Of a stretch of 39,380 bases of DNA, positions 1-7,067 are shown one piece after another; positions within the stretch are counted from its first letter, which is position 1; each line of letters opens with the position of its first letter. The DNA is from a virus. Under the pieces are notes generated by a model. That model made no database searches. It had not been told where the DNA came from and worked only from the letters and a program-made list of their open reading frames with translations. The stretch is taken from IMG/VR virus record IMGVR_UViG_3300050821_011524, positions 1 through 39,380 of that record; one strand, 5' to 3'. The translations under genes were made by a program, and so were the position numbers.

Positions 1-4
1 ATCG

Positions 5-10
5 TAGAGT
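5..10 (+). promoter_or_regulatory. -10 element of a recurrent phage promoter (partial)
   Basis: TAGAGT lies 5 nt before the ATG at 16, the same geometry as the complete promoters at 642, 20885, 23730 and 26481. The -35 half would fall before the window start, so only half of the motif can be seen. No Shine-Dalgarno precedes the ATG, so a leaderless transcript is predicted. Confidence 0.45.
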
Positions 11-15
11 AAGGT

Positions 16-177
16 ATGACCAACGACATCACTATCGATACGAAGATGCGTGATCACGCAATAAATGTCATCACCAAGGCGGCTGTCAGCACTAAGCTGT
101 CTAGAAAAGAATTTGTGGACAGACGTTATGCTGCCTCGCTGGGATGTTGCCAAAGACGAAATCGCTGCTATTTATGA
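16..177 (+). CDS. Small unknown protein (53 aa), possibly frameshifted
   Basis: A 53-codon ORF begins at the ATG just after the TAGAGT element. The first ~40 residues look like a normal charged small phage protein, including the segment TKLSRKEFVDRRYAAS. The end becomes Cys/Arg-rich, which is unusual. The +1 frame carries an ORF at 128-223 that reads WDVAKDEIAAIYDRVKTTRN and would make a more natural C-terminus if one base were removed near 139-142. So the gene may be a ~68-aa protein carrying a frameshift, or two overlapping ORFs. No family is recognised. Confidence 0.4.
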   Translation: MTNDITIDTKMRDHAINVITKAAVSTKLSRKEFVDRRYAASLGCCQRRNRCYL

Positions 178-190
178 CCGCGTGAAAACT

Positions 191-219
191 ACCCGAAACT
201 CAGATGAGTGCCGTAGAGT
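191..219 (+). promoter_or_regulatory. Phage promoter ACCCGA-N17-TAGAGT
   Basis: ACCCGA at 191-196 is followed after exactly 17 bp by TAGAGT at 214-219. The same two boxes with the same spacing recur at 642-670, 20885-20913, 23730-23758 and 26481-26509. The predicted transcript would start near 226, giving a short leader carrying GGAGG before the ATG at 239. Unlike its relatives, this copy therefore drives a gene with a Shine-Dalgarno. Confidence 0.6.
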
Positions 220-238
220 ATAGCGTGGAGGAAACAAC

Positions 239-382
239 ATGCGCACAGTTAGATTCAGCAAGCGGGATGCAGACGGTGAAGTAAGAATGGCGAAGTTTGT
301 TGCCCAACTGATTCGTGAAGGCATTGTCTACAAGCTCCGGCAGGACGATTACGAGTACGAAGTCGAACCGACAGGATTCTGA
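239..382 (+). CDS. Small unknown protein (47 aa)
   Basis: A 47-aa ORF follows a strong ribosome binding site, GGAGG at 227-231, eight bases before the ATG. The product is basic at the N-terminus (MRTVRFSKRDADGEV) and acidic and Tyr-rich near the C-terminus (RQDDYEYEVE). It lies directly behind the promoter at 191-219 and ends two bases before the next gene. I recognise no family, and the role is unknown. Confidence 0.55.
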   Translation: MRTVRFSKRDADGEVRMAKFVAQLIREGIVYKLRQDDYEYEVEPTGF

Positions 383-383
383 C

Positions 384-626
384 ATGAAGAACTGGTTTGG
401 AGAAGAAGCTCATTCCAGCGATTGCCTCATCCACTGGACTGAGGTAAAATCCCCCGGTGTCCGGGGTTACCAGGACTTCGCGAAGAAGCTGAAGGAAATT
501 CGTGAGGCTTGGGATGTGATTCACGCTGATCCTAAGACCGCCAAAGCTTTTGAAGTACTCCGCAGTGCTCATTATGATGTGGTGAGTTCTGACGCAGCAG
601 ATGCAGCAGCTGGGGAAGACATCTAA
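384..626 (+). CDS. Small unknown protein (80 aa)
   Basis: The frame is open from 315, but the ATG at 384 is preferred. It follows the stop of the 47-aa gene by one base and has AGGA seven bases upstream, whereas the upstream start would overlap that gene. The protein has an amphipathic middle (KKLKEIREAWDVIHADPKTA) and an Ala/Asp-rich tail. No family is recognised. Confidence 0.5.
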   Translation: MKNWFGEEAHSSDCLIHWTEVKSPGVRGYQDFAKKLKEIREAWDVIHADPKTAKAFEVLRSAHYDVVSSDAADAAAGEDI

Positions 627-641
627 CTCTCAAATAGAACT

Positions 642-670
642 ACCCGAATCTCAGAATAGGGACGTAGAAT
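642..670 (+). promoter_or_regulatory. Leaderless-type phage promoter ACCCGA-N17-TAGAAT
   Basis: ACCCGA at 642-647 and TAGAAT at 665-670 are separated by exactly 17 bp. The ATG of the next gene starts 5 nt after the -10 box, about where transcription should begin, and no Shine-Dalgarno is present. The promoter shares its upstream flank (AACTACCCGAA) with the copy at 191, suggesting duplication of a promoter module. Confidence 0.65.
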
Positions 671-675
671 AGAAC

Positions 676-831
676 ATGGATATGAACCAGACAAAGACTT
701 CTGAGATGAAAACCGCTGAAGTTAAGAAGACCGCTGCAGAAATCGAGCAGCTTCTGGCACAGACTCCTGCCGAACAGCAGCCACAAGTGCTCGCTGACTT
801 CGTGTTCGGAAAGGGTGTCACACTGGTCTAG
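676..831 (+). CDS. Small helical protein (51 aa), leaderless
   Basis: A 51-codon ORF starts 5 nt after a -10 box with no Shine-Dalgarno, so initiation on a leaderless mRNA is likely. The sequence is Lys/Glu/Gln-rich and probably helical (EVKKTAAEIEQLLAQTPAEQ), ending LADFVFGKGVTLV. Its TAG stop overlaps the GTG start of the next gene by one base. Function unknown. Confidence 0.5.
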   Translation: MDMNQTKTSEMKTAEVKKTAAEIEQLLAQTPAEQQPQVLADFVFGKGVTLV

Positions 832-1547
832 TGCCTCCACCAGTAGGTCACGACACTCTCCGACCCGGACCTTGGGTCCTAATCAACTTCCAGCAAATTC
901 CTCGCGAATCCATGGATCATATACTCTTGCGCCTGAAGCAGAGAGTATATAACATGGAAGATGTAGCCAAGATGCGCCTGTGGTCTCAAGGCGATGAGGA
1001 AGATCATCTAGCCCCGAATCAAGATTGGTACAAAGACTTCGGGAGCTTCTTCCTTGTAGGATATGGTCGCTCTGTCAGGAGCGTTTTGGACAAGAAGAAG
1101 ATCCCTTGGGGATACGCTCTCACAGGAGAGTCCCCACTTCAAGCAAATCTCCATCAGTTATTTCCCAAAGAGCTCCCTGTCTATCATGAGTCTTTTGTAC
1201 AGAATCTTGAGAGCATTCGACGCAGGGGTATTGATGGTTTTGAATCGGGAGAAGGGGATGGACTTGAAGGAGTGTTTGGGACTATCGGCAGACCTTCTGG
1301 ATTCATTACCAAGAAAGAGAAGATCATTGTGAAGTTTGTGATCCCCTCATCTCACTATAGACTGGTGAGCCCCGATATGCGGTACACCGATGAGAACAGT
1401 CTTCTGAGGAATCATCCCATGCTTGTAGGAGCAGACGTCTACTTCTCTCGCCCGGTCCCTCCCATATGGATAGAGAACATTGACAAGGCTGCCCATCAGT
1501 CCAAGCTCTTCCTCCAAAGAAGATATGCCGGTCACCCTCTCGAGTAA
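831..1547 (+). CDS. Possible ART-fold protein (238 aa)
   Basis: The GTG start overlaps the previous stop. A later ATG at 912 would remove ~27 residues and has no better ribosome site. Around residues 118-135 it reads VYHESFVQNLESIRRRGI, which resembles the first strand-helix unit of ADP-ribosyltransferase folds such as DarT or KptA (Y/L-H-x-[ST] ... NLxSIxxxGI). A Gly-rich segment (GVFGTIGRPSGF) and a strand-rich stretch (KIIVKFVIP) follow. The C-terminus, DVYFSRPVPPIWIENI, also resembles the closing element of such proteins. I cannot confirm the other two catalytic positions, so enzymatic activity is unproven. It could equally be another phage protein that only shares this motif. Convergent with the lipoprotein gene; a hairpin spans its stop codon. 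Confidence 0.4.
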   Translation: MPPPVGHDTLRPGPWVLINFQQIPRESMDHILLRLKQRVYNMEDVAKMRLWSQGDEEDHLAPNQDWYKDFGSFFLVGYGRSVRSVLDKKKIPWGYALTGESPLQANLHQLFPKELPVYHESFVQNLESIRRRGIDGFESGEGDGLEGVFGTIGRPSGFITKKEKIIVKFVIPSSHYRLVSPDMRYTDENSLLRNHPMLVGADVYFSRPVPPIWIENIDKAAHQSKLFLQRRYAGHPLE

Positions 1548-1555
1548 CCGGCATA
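1524..1555. terminator. Bidirectional hairpin between convergent genes
   Basis: TATGCCGGT at 1524-1532 pairs perfectly with ACCGGCATA at 1547-1555 around a 14-nt loop. The + strand gene stops inside the loop and stem, and the - strand gene ends at 1580. Neither side has a strong T-run (the - strand side reads TATCTTCTTT), so termination efficiency is uncertain. Confidence 0.5.
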
Positions 1556-1579
1556 GAATCTTCCGTTTGGTCTGTTCTT

Positions 1580-2161
1580 TTACTTCAGCTTGGCAGCGGC
1601 CAGCGCGGGGTTAGCCGCGACAACCAGATTCCACTGATGCTTGATAGCACCGATCACTGTAGGGTGCATGAGACTCTTCTTCGCCAAGGTAATACGACCA
1701 GAGTGAGACCACTGACCCTGTGGCTGGAATGCCTTTGCTGTCGCAGCGGCTGGACTCTGTGTCTGAATGGTTGTGATCACCAACTCAATGGCAGCCACTA
1801 GGATGTCAATCAGAGGACTGTAAGCGGCTGTGAAGGGGATCAGAGATGACACAGAAGCAATCGTGTTGAGAGCATCCTCTACGATTGCGATTGTGCTACC
1901 ACTCTTCCACTGGGACTCCGCCTGTTCGAGGCCATTCAAAGCTGCGGTCAAAGGAGCAACCCAAGGAGCATTTGGTTCCGCTACCTTGAGCACTGCCTCT
2001 GTGGCAGAAATGACAGCGTTAACGTCAGCCTCAACATTACTGGACGAGCACCCAGAAGCTGGTAGGATCATCCCGGTAGTCAGGAAACCCAGCAGCAAGG
2101 TGGAGATAAGTGCCCAGACATTGAGCTTGGCAGTTGTAGGGTACTTCGTCGCCAATTCCAT
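1580..2161 (-). CDS. Putative lipoprotein (193 aa)
   Basis: AGGAG lies nine bases before the start. A hydrophobic N-terminal segment (residues ~13-36) ends in a lipobox-like LPASGC, so the protein is probably a lipoprotein anchored by Cys38. The mature part is Ala/Val-rich with two further hydrophobic stretches around residues 100-135 and a Gln/Ser linker (AFQPQGQWSHSG) before the C-terminus. Such proteins in phages may act in lysis or superinfection exclusion, but nothing here decides that. It is one of only two long - strand genes in the window, and its promoter is probably the palindromic region at 2195-2228. Confidence 0.55.
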   Translation of the reverse strand: MELATKYPTTAKLNVWALISTLLLGFLTTGMILPASGCSSSNVEADVNAVISATEAVLKVAEPNAPWVAPLTAALNGLEQAESQWKSGSTIAIVEDALNTIASVSSLIPFTAAYSPLIDILVAAIELVITTIQTQSPAAATAKAFQPQGQWSHSGRITLAKKSLMHPTVIGAIKHQWNLVVAANPALAAAKLK

Positions 2162-2194
2162 AGATATAAACTCCTTTGTTGTGATTCCAGTGTT

Positions 2195-2228
2195 CTAATA
2201 CCTCAAAATCTCACAAATGAGGTATCAA
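2195..2228. promoter_or_regulatory. Divergent promoters built on a palindrome
   Basis: ATACCTCA at 2198-2205 and TGAGGTAT at 2218-2225 form a perfect 8-bp inverted repeat with a 12-bp centre. On the + strand ACCTCA is followed after 17 bp by TATCAA (2223-2228), seven bases before the ATG at 2236, which lacks a Shine-Dalgarno. On the - strand ACCTCA (2223-2218) is followed after 17 bp by TATTAG (2200-2195). The -35 of each promoter overlaps the -10 of the other, so the two promoters may exclude each other, and the palindrome may also be an operator. Confidence 0.5.
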
Positions 2229-2235
2229 TCTAACT

Positions 2236-2493
2236 ATGGACGTAAAAGTTGTTATTCTTCCAGCCAATCTTCATACCTACCTGCTTCATGTAGTCCAATC
2301 CTATACCCGAGCGGGCATTGATCCTAATGAGTGCCAGTTAGCGGCTGAGTTATGGGTCAGGATTACTGGAGCTCAGACTGTAGACTATTCTAAGCTGGGT
2401 CCAGTAGATGCCGAACTAACCAAGGATGGGATTGCACTGAACATAGATCCTACCAGTTTGGCGGTGCCCCCGGACCCGTCAGGAACTCAATAG
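2236..2493 (+). CDS. Small unknown protein (85 aa)
   Basis: An 85-aa ORF diverges from the lipoprotein gene and is probably leaderless. It has an alpha-helical N-terminal half (PANLHTYLLHVVQSYTRAGI) and a Pro-rich tail (SLAVPPDPSGTQ). Its last 44 bases overlap the 3' end of the opposing gene at 2450-2989, so the two transcripts converge. No family is recognised. Confidence 0.5.
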   Translation: MDVKVVILPANLHTYLLHVVQSYTRAGIDPNECQLAAELWVRITGAQTVDYSKLGPVDAELTKDGIALNIDPTSLAVPPDPSGTQ

Positions 2494-2989
2494 ACGCTGT
2501 ATCTTGAGTAAAGTCTATGTTTACTACGAGATTTGTCTGCAGGGACATCCCCGGATCAGGAAGACTTAGTGCACTGATAACTCCCTGTGCATAGCTGACT
2601 TCAGAGGCAGTGAAGCTAGAAATCCCATTGAAATTGTTGGTCAATAGATAATTGTCAGCTAGAACAAATTGCATCCACAGAGGAAGATTCTGCTGGGTCT
2701 CGTCGTAGATGGTGAGTGAGTTGGTAGAGAATAGGATGAGAGCACTCTGGGGGAACGCTCCAGAAGGACCTCTGAAGGGACCGGAGGACTCTGTGAACCA
2801 CGACGCCTGTTGGGATGGAGAAACTAAAACTCCCTCAGCATACAATTGACCATCAAAGGCATATCCGCTGTGCCCCGTTGTGGTGGGATTGAAGAAGGCG
2901 TCATTGTCTCTAGGGAAGGCGAGACAGGAAGAAACTCCTGGCTTCGGGATGATGAGATATGACTGTCCTAGATAGTTATACGACGCCAT
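2450..2989 (-). CDS. Unknown virion-like protein (179 aa)
   Basis: GAGG lies 11 nt before the start at 2989. The protein is rich in Ser, Thr, Phe and Gly (SSGPFRGPSGAFPQSALILF, LLTNNFNGISSFTASEVSYA) with no signal peptide or membrane segment. It looks beta-rich and structural, like its neighbours. It is transcribed away from the large fibre gene at 3097. It may be a small tail or decoration protein, but no family is recognised. Confidence 0.5.
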   Translation of the reverse strand: MASYNYLGQSYLIIPKPGVSSCLAFPRDNDAFFNPTTTGHSGYAFDGQLYAEGVLVSPSQQASWFTESSGPFRGPSGAFPQSALILFSTNSLTIYDETQQNLPLWMQFVLADNYLLTNNFNGISSFTASEVSYAQGVISALSLPDPGMSLQTNLVVNIDFTQDTASIEFLTGPGAPPNW

Positions 2990-3096
2990 TGAACTTTCTT
3001 CCTCTAACTAGATTTGAAAAACTGAAAAATGGATGTGAAGAAAAGCACTACACAATCGGTTTATAGGGGTGTTGTAGTTTCCCACATAAGGAAAAC

Positions 3097-6000
3097 ATGA
3101 AGACTTATCCTATCTCCGTTGTCTCTAGAACCTTAGATCCTACACAGAAATCCTTGACAACTGTCATGGGGATGTACGAGCATCATCTCTCCGATGCGGA
3201 TGTCAACCTCATTCAGGATCTACAGGACTACAAGAGAGAAAAGCTTCTTGCTGACGAAGTTGTCTCAGGAGCAGTGACTTGGTCTCCATTTCAATTTACC
3301 CCTCAGACAGCGAATACCTTCACCATCCCTGCCTTTGATCTCCTGTTCAACGGTCAGGTGGTCACCATTGGTGGAAATCTGTCTAGTGATATAACTGTCA
3401 ACAACATTGTTCTCCCCGCTCCCCAAGGCCAGTCTACTCTGGGAGCTCTTGCTTATGTGGTCTTCTTGCAGCTACGCTATACGACACTTCAAGACACCAC
3501 TTCCTATTATGCTGACAGCGGGAATGGATTGAACTATTTCTTCCCTAACGGTTGTCTAACAGCGGATATGCCTGACATTCTCTCGGGTAATCCAACCTTG
3601 ACGGCTGAGTTGCTTATGGATGTGGTGGACCCCTTCGAGAATGATCAGACAACCTCCAGAGCGTTGGTTGTTTGGCAGATCAATGTACAGCCAGTGACCC
3701 TGAATTATGACTTCTCTCAAGGCAGAAATGGGATGCTAGCAACCTATGACAGTACAGGAATTATTCTAGATCCCACTAACTCTGTTTTTGCTGAGGATGT
3801 TACGGGAACACCGATCATCTCAAATCAGTTTTCCTTCCTTTCCATGGCAAGTATAACTGGCGACAGTGGTCTATATAGAGCTGGAGATGGGTCCATCGCT
3901 AATGGTATTGGAGGCATTGATGGCTATGCCTATGGCTTCCCTCTTGCGGTTGTTTTCCAGAAGAATACCGGTAGCTTCCAGCTGAATACCAATCCGTTCG
4001 GATGCGGAGTTCCAGGTAATCTCAGCTCAGGATTGATTGCTACTGGTTTATCTGGTCGCATCGACATGAAATATGCCGACAGCATCTGGCCAGATGAAGT
4101 GGTGGATACCCGTTCCACCGTCTCACTGAAAGACTACAACTACGATGACACCCTGCGTAAGGGATTCGTCGATCTTATCACCGGTCAGACCCGTCATGTA
4201 GTGGGGAGGGGTACTACTCTTATCCCTCCTGCGCAGTCTATTGGTTCGTCTATCACCTACGATGTATCAGTGGCTCCAATAGCTGATTTGAACACGAACA
4301 ATTTAGGGGTATTCGACGGATACATGAATGGCTTCTGCTCAGACAGCAGAGTCTACTATTCTACACAAGCGGTATCCGTTAACAGTAAGAATGTCTCCGG
4401 TGTGATTGGTAATCCCTGGCAGTTGGGAGATGCTTTCTCTATCTCCATATCGCCTTCTCATGGGTACATTGAGTACGCGCAGGTTATGACTCTGGTGAAT
4501 AACCTCGATGGGACCAAGACTCCTGTGTTTCTCATGCCAGGACAGATCACCATCAGCGGCTTGGAAGCCAATAATCCTCAGACTGTAACCGTCACCCTCT
4601 CCACTAGCCTCACAGGGACGTCCTTTGACCCTGGAAGCAATCCTCTCTACCTGACGCTGGGTGTTCGCTACAGTGTAGGTGTGGGATTTGATCTAGAGCA
4701 GATTCCCACTCAGATCTACGGGGGATCCATAACGGATATGGCGAGTGGCAAGACTCTTCCCATCTATGCCATAGATGAATATGAACTCCAGTCCACCACA
4801 GGGAATCTAACCTCAATCAACACTGAGTACAGCAACAAGGTGTTCGGTACTAGATTCTCTCTTACTCTATACCCAGGATCTGCGGCTGCAACACCTTCCG
4901 GCTCATCCACCATAAGTATCCCAAACCCTTCTGTGAGCACCTCTTTCCTTCCCTCTCAGATTCAGGTTTGGAACGCGATAACCGGTCAATTCTACACCTG
5001 TACAGCGGTCTTGACGAGCAATACAATTCTGTCGTTCACTATCAGCAACACGATCTCTAATTCCACGATACTGGGAGTCACCACAGCCGGGTCTCAGACC
5101 ACCTTCCTTATCCCAAATCCGATCACCACTAATGCTGCTGGAGGAGCCATCAACGGTCTCCACATTATCAACGTGGCGGATCAGTCTGGGAATGTACAGG
5201 CTCCTCTCTTCACTTCTGTGACAGTGCCCTCTGCTACTCCAGTCAACGAGTTGTCTATTTCTCTTCTCGGTAATATGACAGTGCCGCTAGTGTTCACCAT
5301 CCTCTGTGCTAGCACTTGTCAGGTGACTTATAACTCTGCTGTAAGAGGAATCGTAGCCATAGAAGAGACTGTCTTGGCTGGAACCTTTCAGGACACCACT
5401 AACACCTACCTGATGGATACTAGAATTCAGGTGGTCTCAAATTCATTCAACTCAAGCACAAACACTGTCGTGCTTGCTGTAACCGGTTGCGTGCTCAAGG
5501 GTATCTCTGGTAACGACTCCTTGAAGTATGTGTGGGTCAATATTGGAAGCGGAGTGTTACAGGCCATTCCTATTACCTCGGTAGAGTTCACAAATACGGG
5601 ATTGATTACTCTTGTGATCCCTGGAACAGTGAACCTGGAAGTGCAGCAGTTCTTTATGGTCGCGGCGATTCTTCCCGCTCTAACCTCAGATAGCCAGATG
5701 ATTCTCTCCACCTTGATTTCCACTTATCAGGGAGAGGGAGTTGCTGGAAGAAACTATGATGTGCTCTACACCGAGGAACAGGCACTAATCACAACTAATG
5801 GAACTGGACTGGCTCCTCTGGTGGGAATTGCTGACGTCTATCCCTACAATAGAGAGCTTCCTATCATCACTTCTCTTCCCAACGGTGTAGCTTGGGCAGA
5901 CTCTGACTTACAGAATCAACCTGTCTCTTCGTACTTTGATTCTAACTTCGAAGCCAAGCTCTACAACAATGTGGAACACACCTTTGAAGTGCCTCTTTAC

Positions 6001-7047
6001 ACCAACGACTTCATTCAGCCAATAGCGGGAGACAAGCGCAAGCAGCTTCAGCTGGGAGTCCCAGCAAGCAGAGGATTTTCACAAATTCTACCTCACGTCG
6101 GATTTGCTGTCCATCGTCCAACTATCAGCACGGGTTCTGTGTACGCGACCACGACGTCTTCGCCTGTCAATATGTATGTCAATGCGGCAATTGGAAAGGA
6201 CACCAACGACGGGCTGTCTGCCCTGACACCCATGTTGACAGTGCAGGCTGCCTTGGCTGCCCTGCCTCCAATCCTTCTGCATCCTTGTGTCATCAATATG
6301 GCTGCGGTGTTGACTTCATCTAATGCTCCGATCCCTTATGCTCTCGCCACTTCCAATTTGGTTACGGCTAACATTGGTGGGGATGCTTCTACTCGTCCGA
6401 CTAAGTTCTACGCTCTGGGAATTATTTCTTTCAGCATACAAGACGAAGGTTCCCTCACCTTTAATGGTCAGGGAGCAGTTATTGATGGAACAGGGGTGTC
6501 ATTCGGGGATGGAGAGGTCTCCGCCTTCTTTGTTTCCCAGTCTAGAGTGGTCTTTAGTGGAATAACCTTCCAAGGTTTCGTGCAGGGAGCAGTCTCTGGA
6601 TCGAATTCGAATATTGAGTTCGATAATTGCGTCTTCCAGAATAACATTACAGCAGGATCTTTTGATCAGGGATGTAGCATAGAGATACACGAGGGCAATA
6701 TCAATCTGCTTCAAGGTGCGATTGGTATGATCCTGTCTGGATCTCAGATGGTATCCTCTAATGTCAATCTTGTGTGTACAACTAATCCGGGACCCTTTTA
6801 CTCAGTGCAGTTTGGTAGCTCACTGACGTTAGCAACTCATGAGCCTTCGCAAGAGACGGGTGTTCTTACATCTACGGTTGTGGTGCAGGCAAGTATTAAC
6901 TCATCTGTAGTCTGTAACCCAGACTTTAGTTCTGGAGGCTCCGCGGCTCTAACGATGTTATCAGTGCTATCGCGTACGACAACAAATCCGTTTTCTGGTG
7001 GTATAACTACAGACGCTTCATCTGCTGTTGCTCTAGCATTGAGTTAA
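3097..7047 (+). CDS. Tail fibre/spike-like protein with C-terminal beta-helix (1316 aa)
   Basis: The start has AGGA five bases upstream. The N-terminal ~90 residues include LIQDLQDYKREKLLADEVVS, which resembles the particle-attachment end of large phage fibre or baseplate proteins. The middle is Ser/Thr-rich beta structure. From about residue 1027 the segment NAAIGKDTNDGLSALTPMLT matches the usual opening of pectate-lyase-like parallel beta-helices in phage tail spikes, and repeated strand units follow (FVSQSRVVFSGITFQGFV; NSNIEFDNCVFQN). Such domains commonly bind or cut surface polysaccharide; no catalytic residues could be identified here. It begins the structural block, with the 1593-aa gene 20 bases downstream. 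Confidence 0.65.
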   Translation: MKTYPISVVSRTLDPTQKSLTTVMGMYEHHLSDADVNLIQDLQDYKREKLLADEVVSGAVTWSPFQFTPQTANTFTIPAFDLLFNGQVVTIGGNLSSDITVNNIVLPAPQGQSTLGALAYVVFLQLRYTTLQDTTSYYADSGNGLNYFFPNGCLTADMPDILSGNPTLTAELLMDVVDPFENDQTTSRALVVWQINVQPVTLNYDFSQGRNGMLATYDSTGIILDPTNSVFAEDVTGTPIISNQFSFLSMASITGDSGLYRAGDGSIANGIGGIDGYAYGFPLAVVFQKNTGSFQLNTNPFGCGVPGNLSSGLIATGLSGRIDMKYADSIWPDEVVDTRSTVSLKDYNYDDTLRKGFVDLITGQTRHVVGRGTTLIPPAQSIGSSITYDVSVAPIADLNTNNLGVFDGYMNGFCSDSRVYYSTQAVSVNSKNVSGVIGNPWQLGDAFSISISPSHGYIEYAQVMTLVNNLDGTKTPVFLMPGQITISGLEANNPQTVTVTLSTSLTGTSFDPGSNPLYLTLGVRYSVGVGFDLEQIPTQIYGGSITDMASGKTLPIYAIDEYELQSTTGNLTSINTEYSNKVFGTRFSLTLYPGSAAATPSGSSTISIPNPSVSTSFLPSQIQVWNAITGQFYTCTAVLTSNTILSFTISNTISNSTILGVTTAGSQTTFLIPNPITTNAAGGAINGLHIINVADQSGNVQAPLFTSVTVPSATPVNELSISLLGNMTVPLVFTILCASTCQVTYNSAVRGIVAIEETVLAGTFQDTTNTYLMDTRIQVVSNSFNSSTNTVVLAVTGCVLKGISGNDSLKYVWVNIGSGVLQAIPITSVEFTNTGLITLVIPGTVNLEVQQFFMVAAILPALTSDSQMILSTLISTYQGEGVAGRNYDVLYTEEQALITTNGTGLAPLVGIADVYPYNRELPIITSLPNGVAWADSDLQNQPVSSYFDSNFEAKLYNNVEHTFEVPLYTNDFIQPIAGDKRKQLQLGVPASRGFSQILPHVGFAVHRPTISTGSVYATTTSSPVNMYVNAAIGKDTNDGLSALTPMLTVQAALAALPPILLHPCVINMAAVLTSSNAPIPYALATSNLVTANIGGDASTRPTKFYALGIISFSIQDEGSLTFNGQGAVIDGTGVSFGDGEVSAFFVSQSRVVFSGITFQGFVQGAVSGSNSNIEFDNCVFQNNITAGSFDQGCSIEIHEGNINLLQGAIGMILSGSQMVSSNVNLVCTTNPGPFYSVQFGSSLTLATHEPSQETGVLTSTVVVQASINSSVVCNPDFSSGGSAALTMLSVLSRTTTNPFSGGITTDASSAVALALS

Positions 7048-7067
7048 CTTAAGAAAGTGGAGTAGGC

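Noticed and set aside
3000-3096. Copy of the recurrent promoter between the divergent genes at 2989 and 3097
   Set aside because: An AACCGA occurs on the - strand but no TAGA-type -10 follows at 17 bp, so the promoters here remain unidentified.
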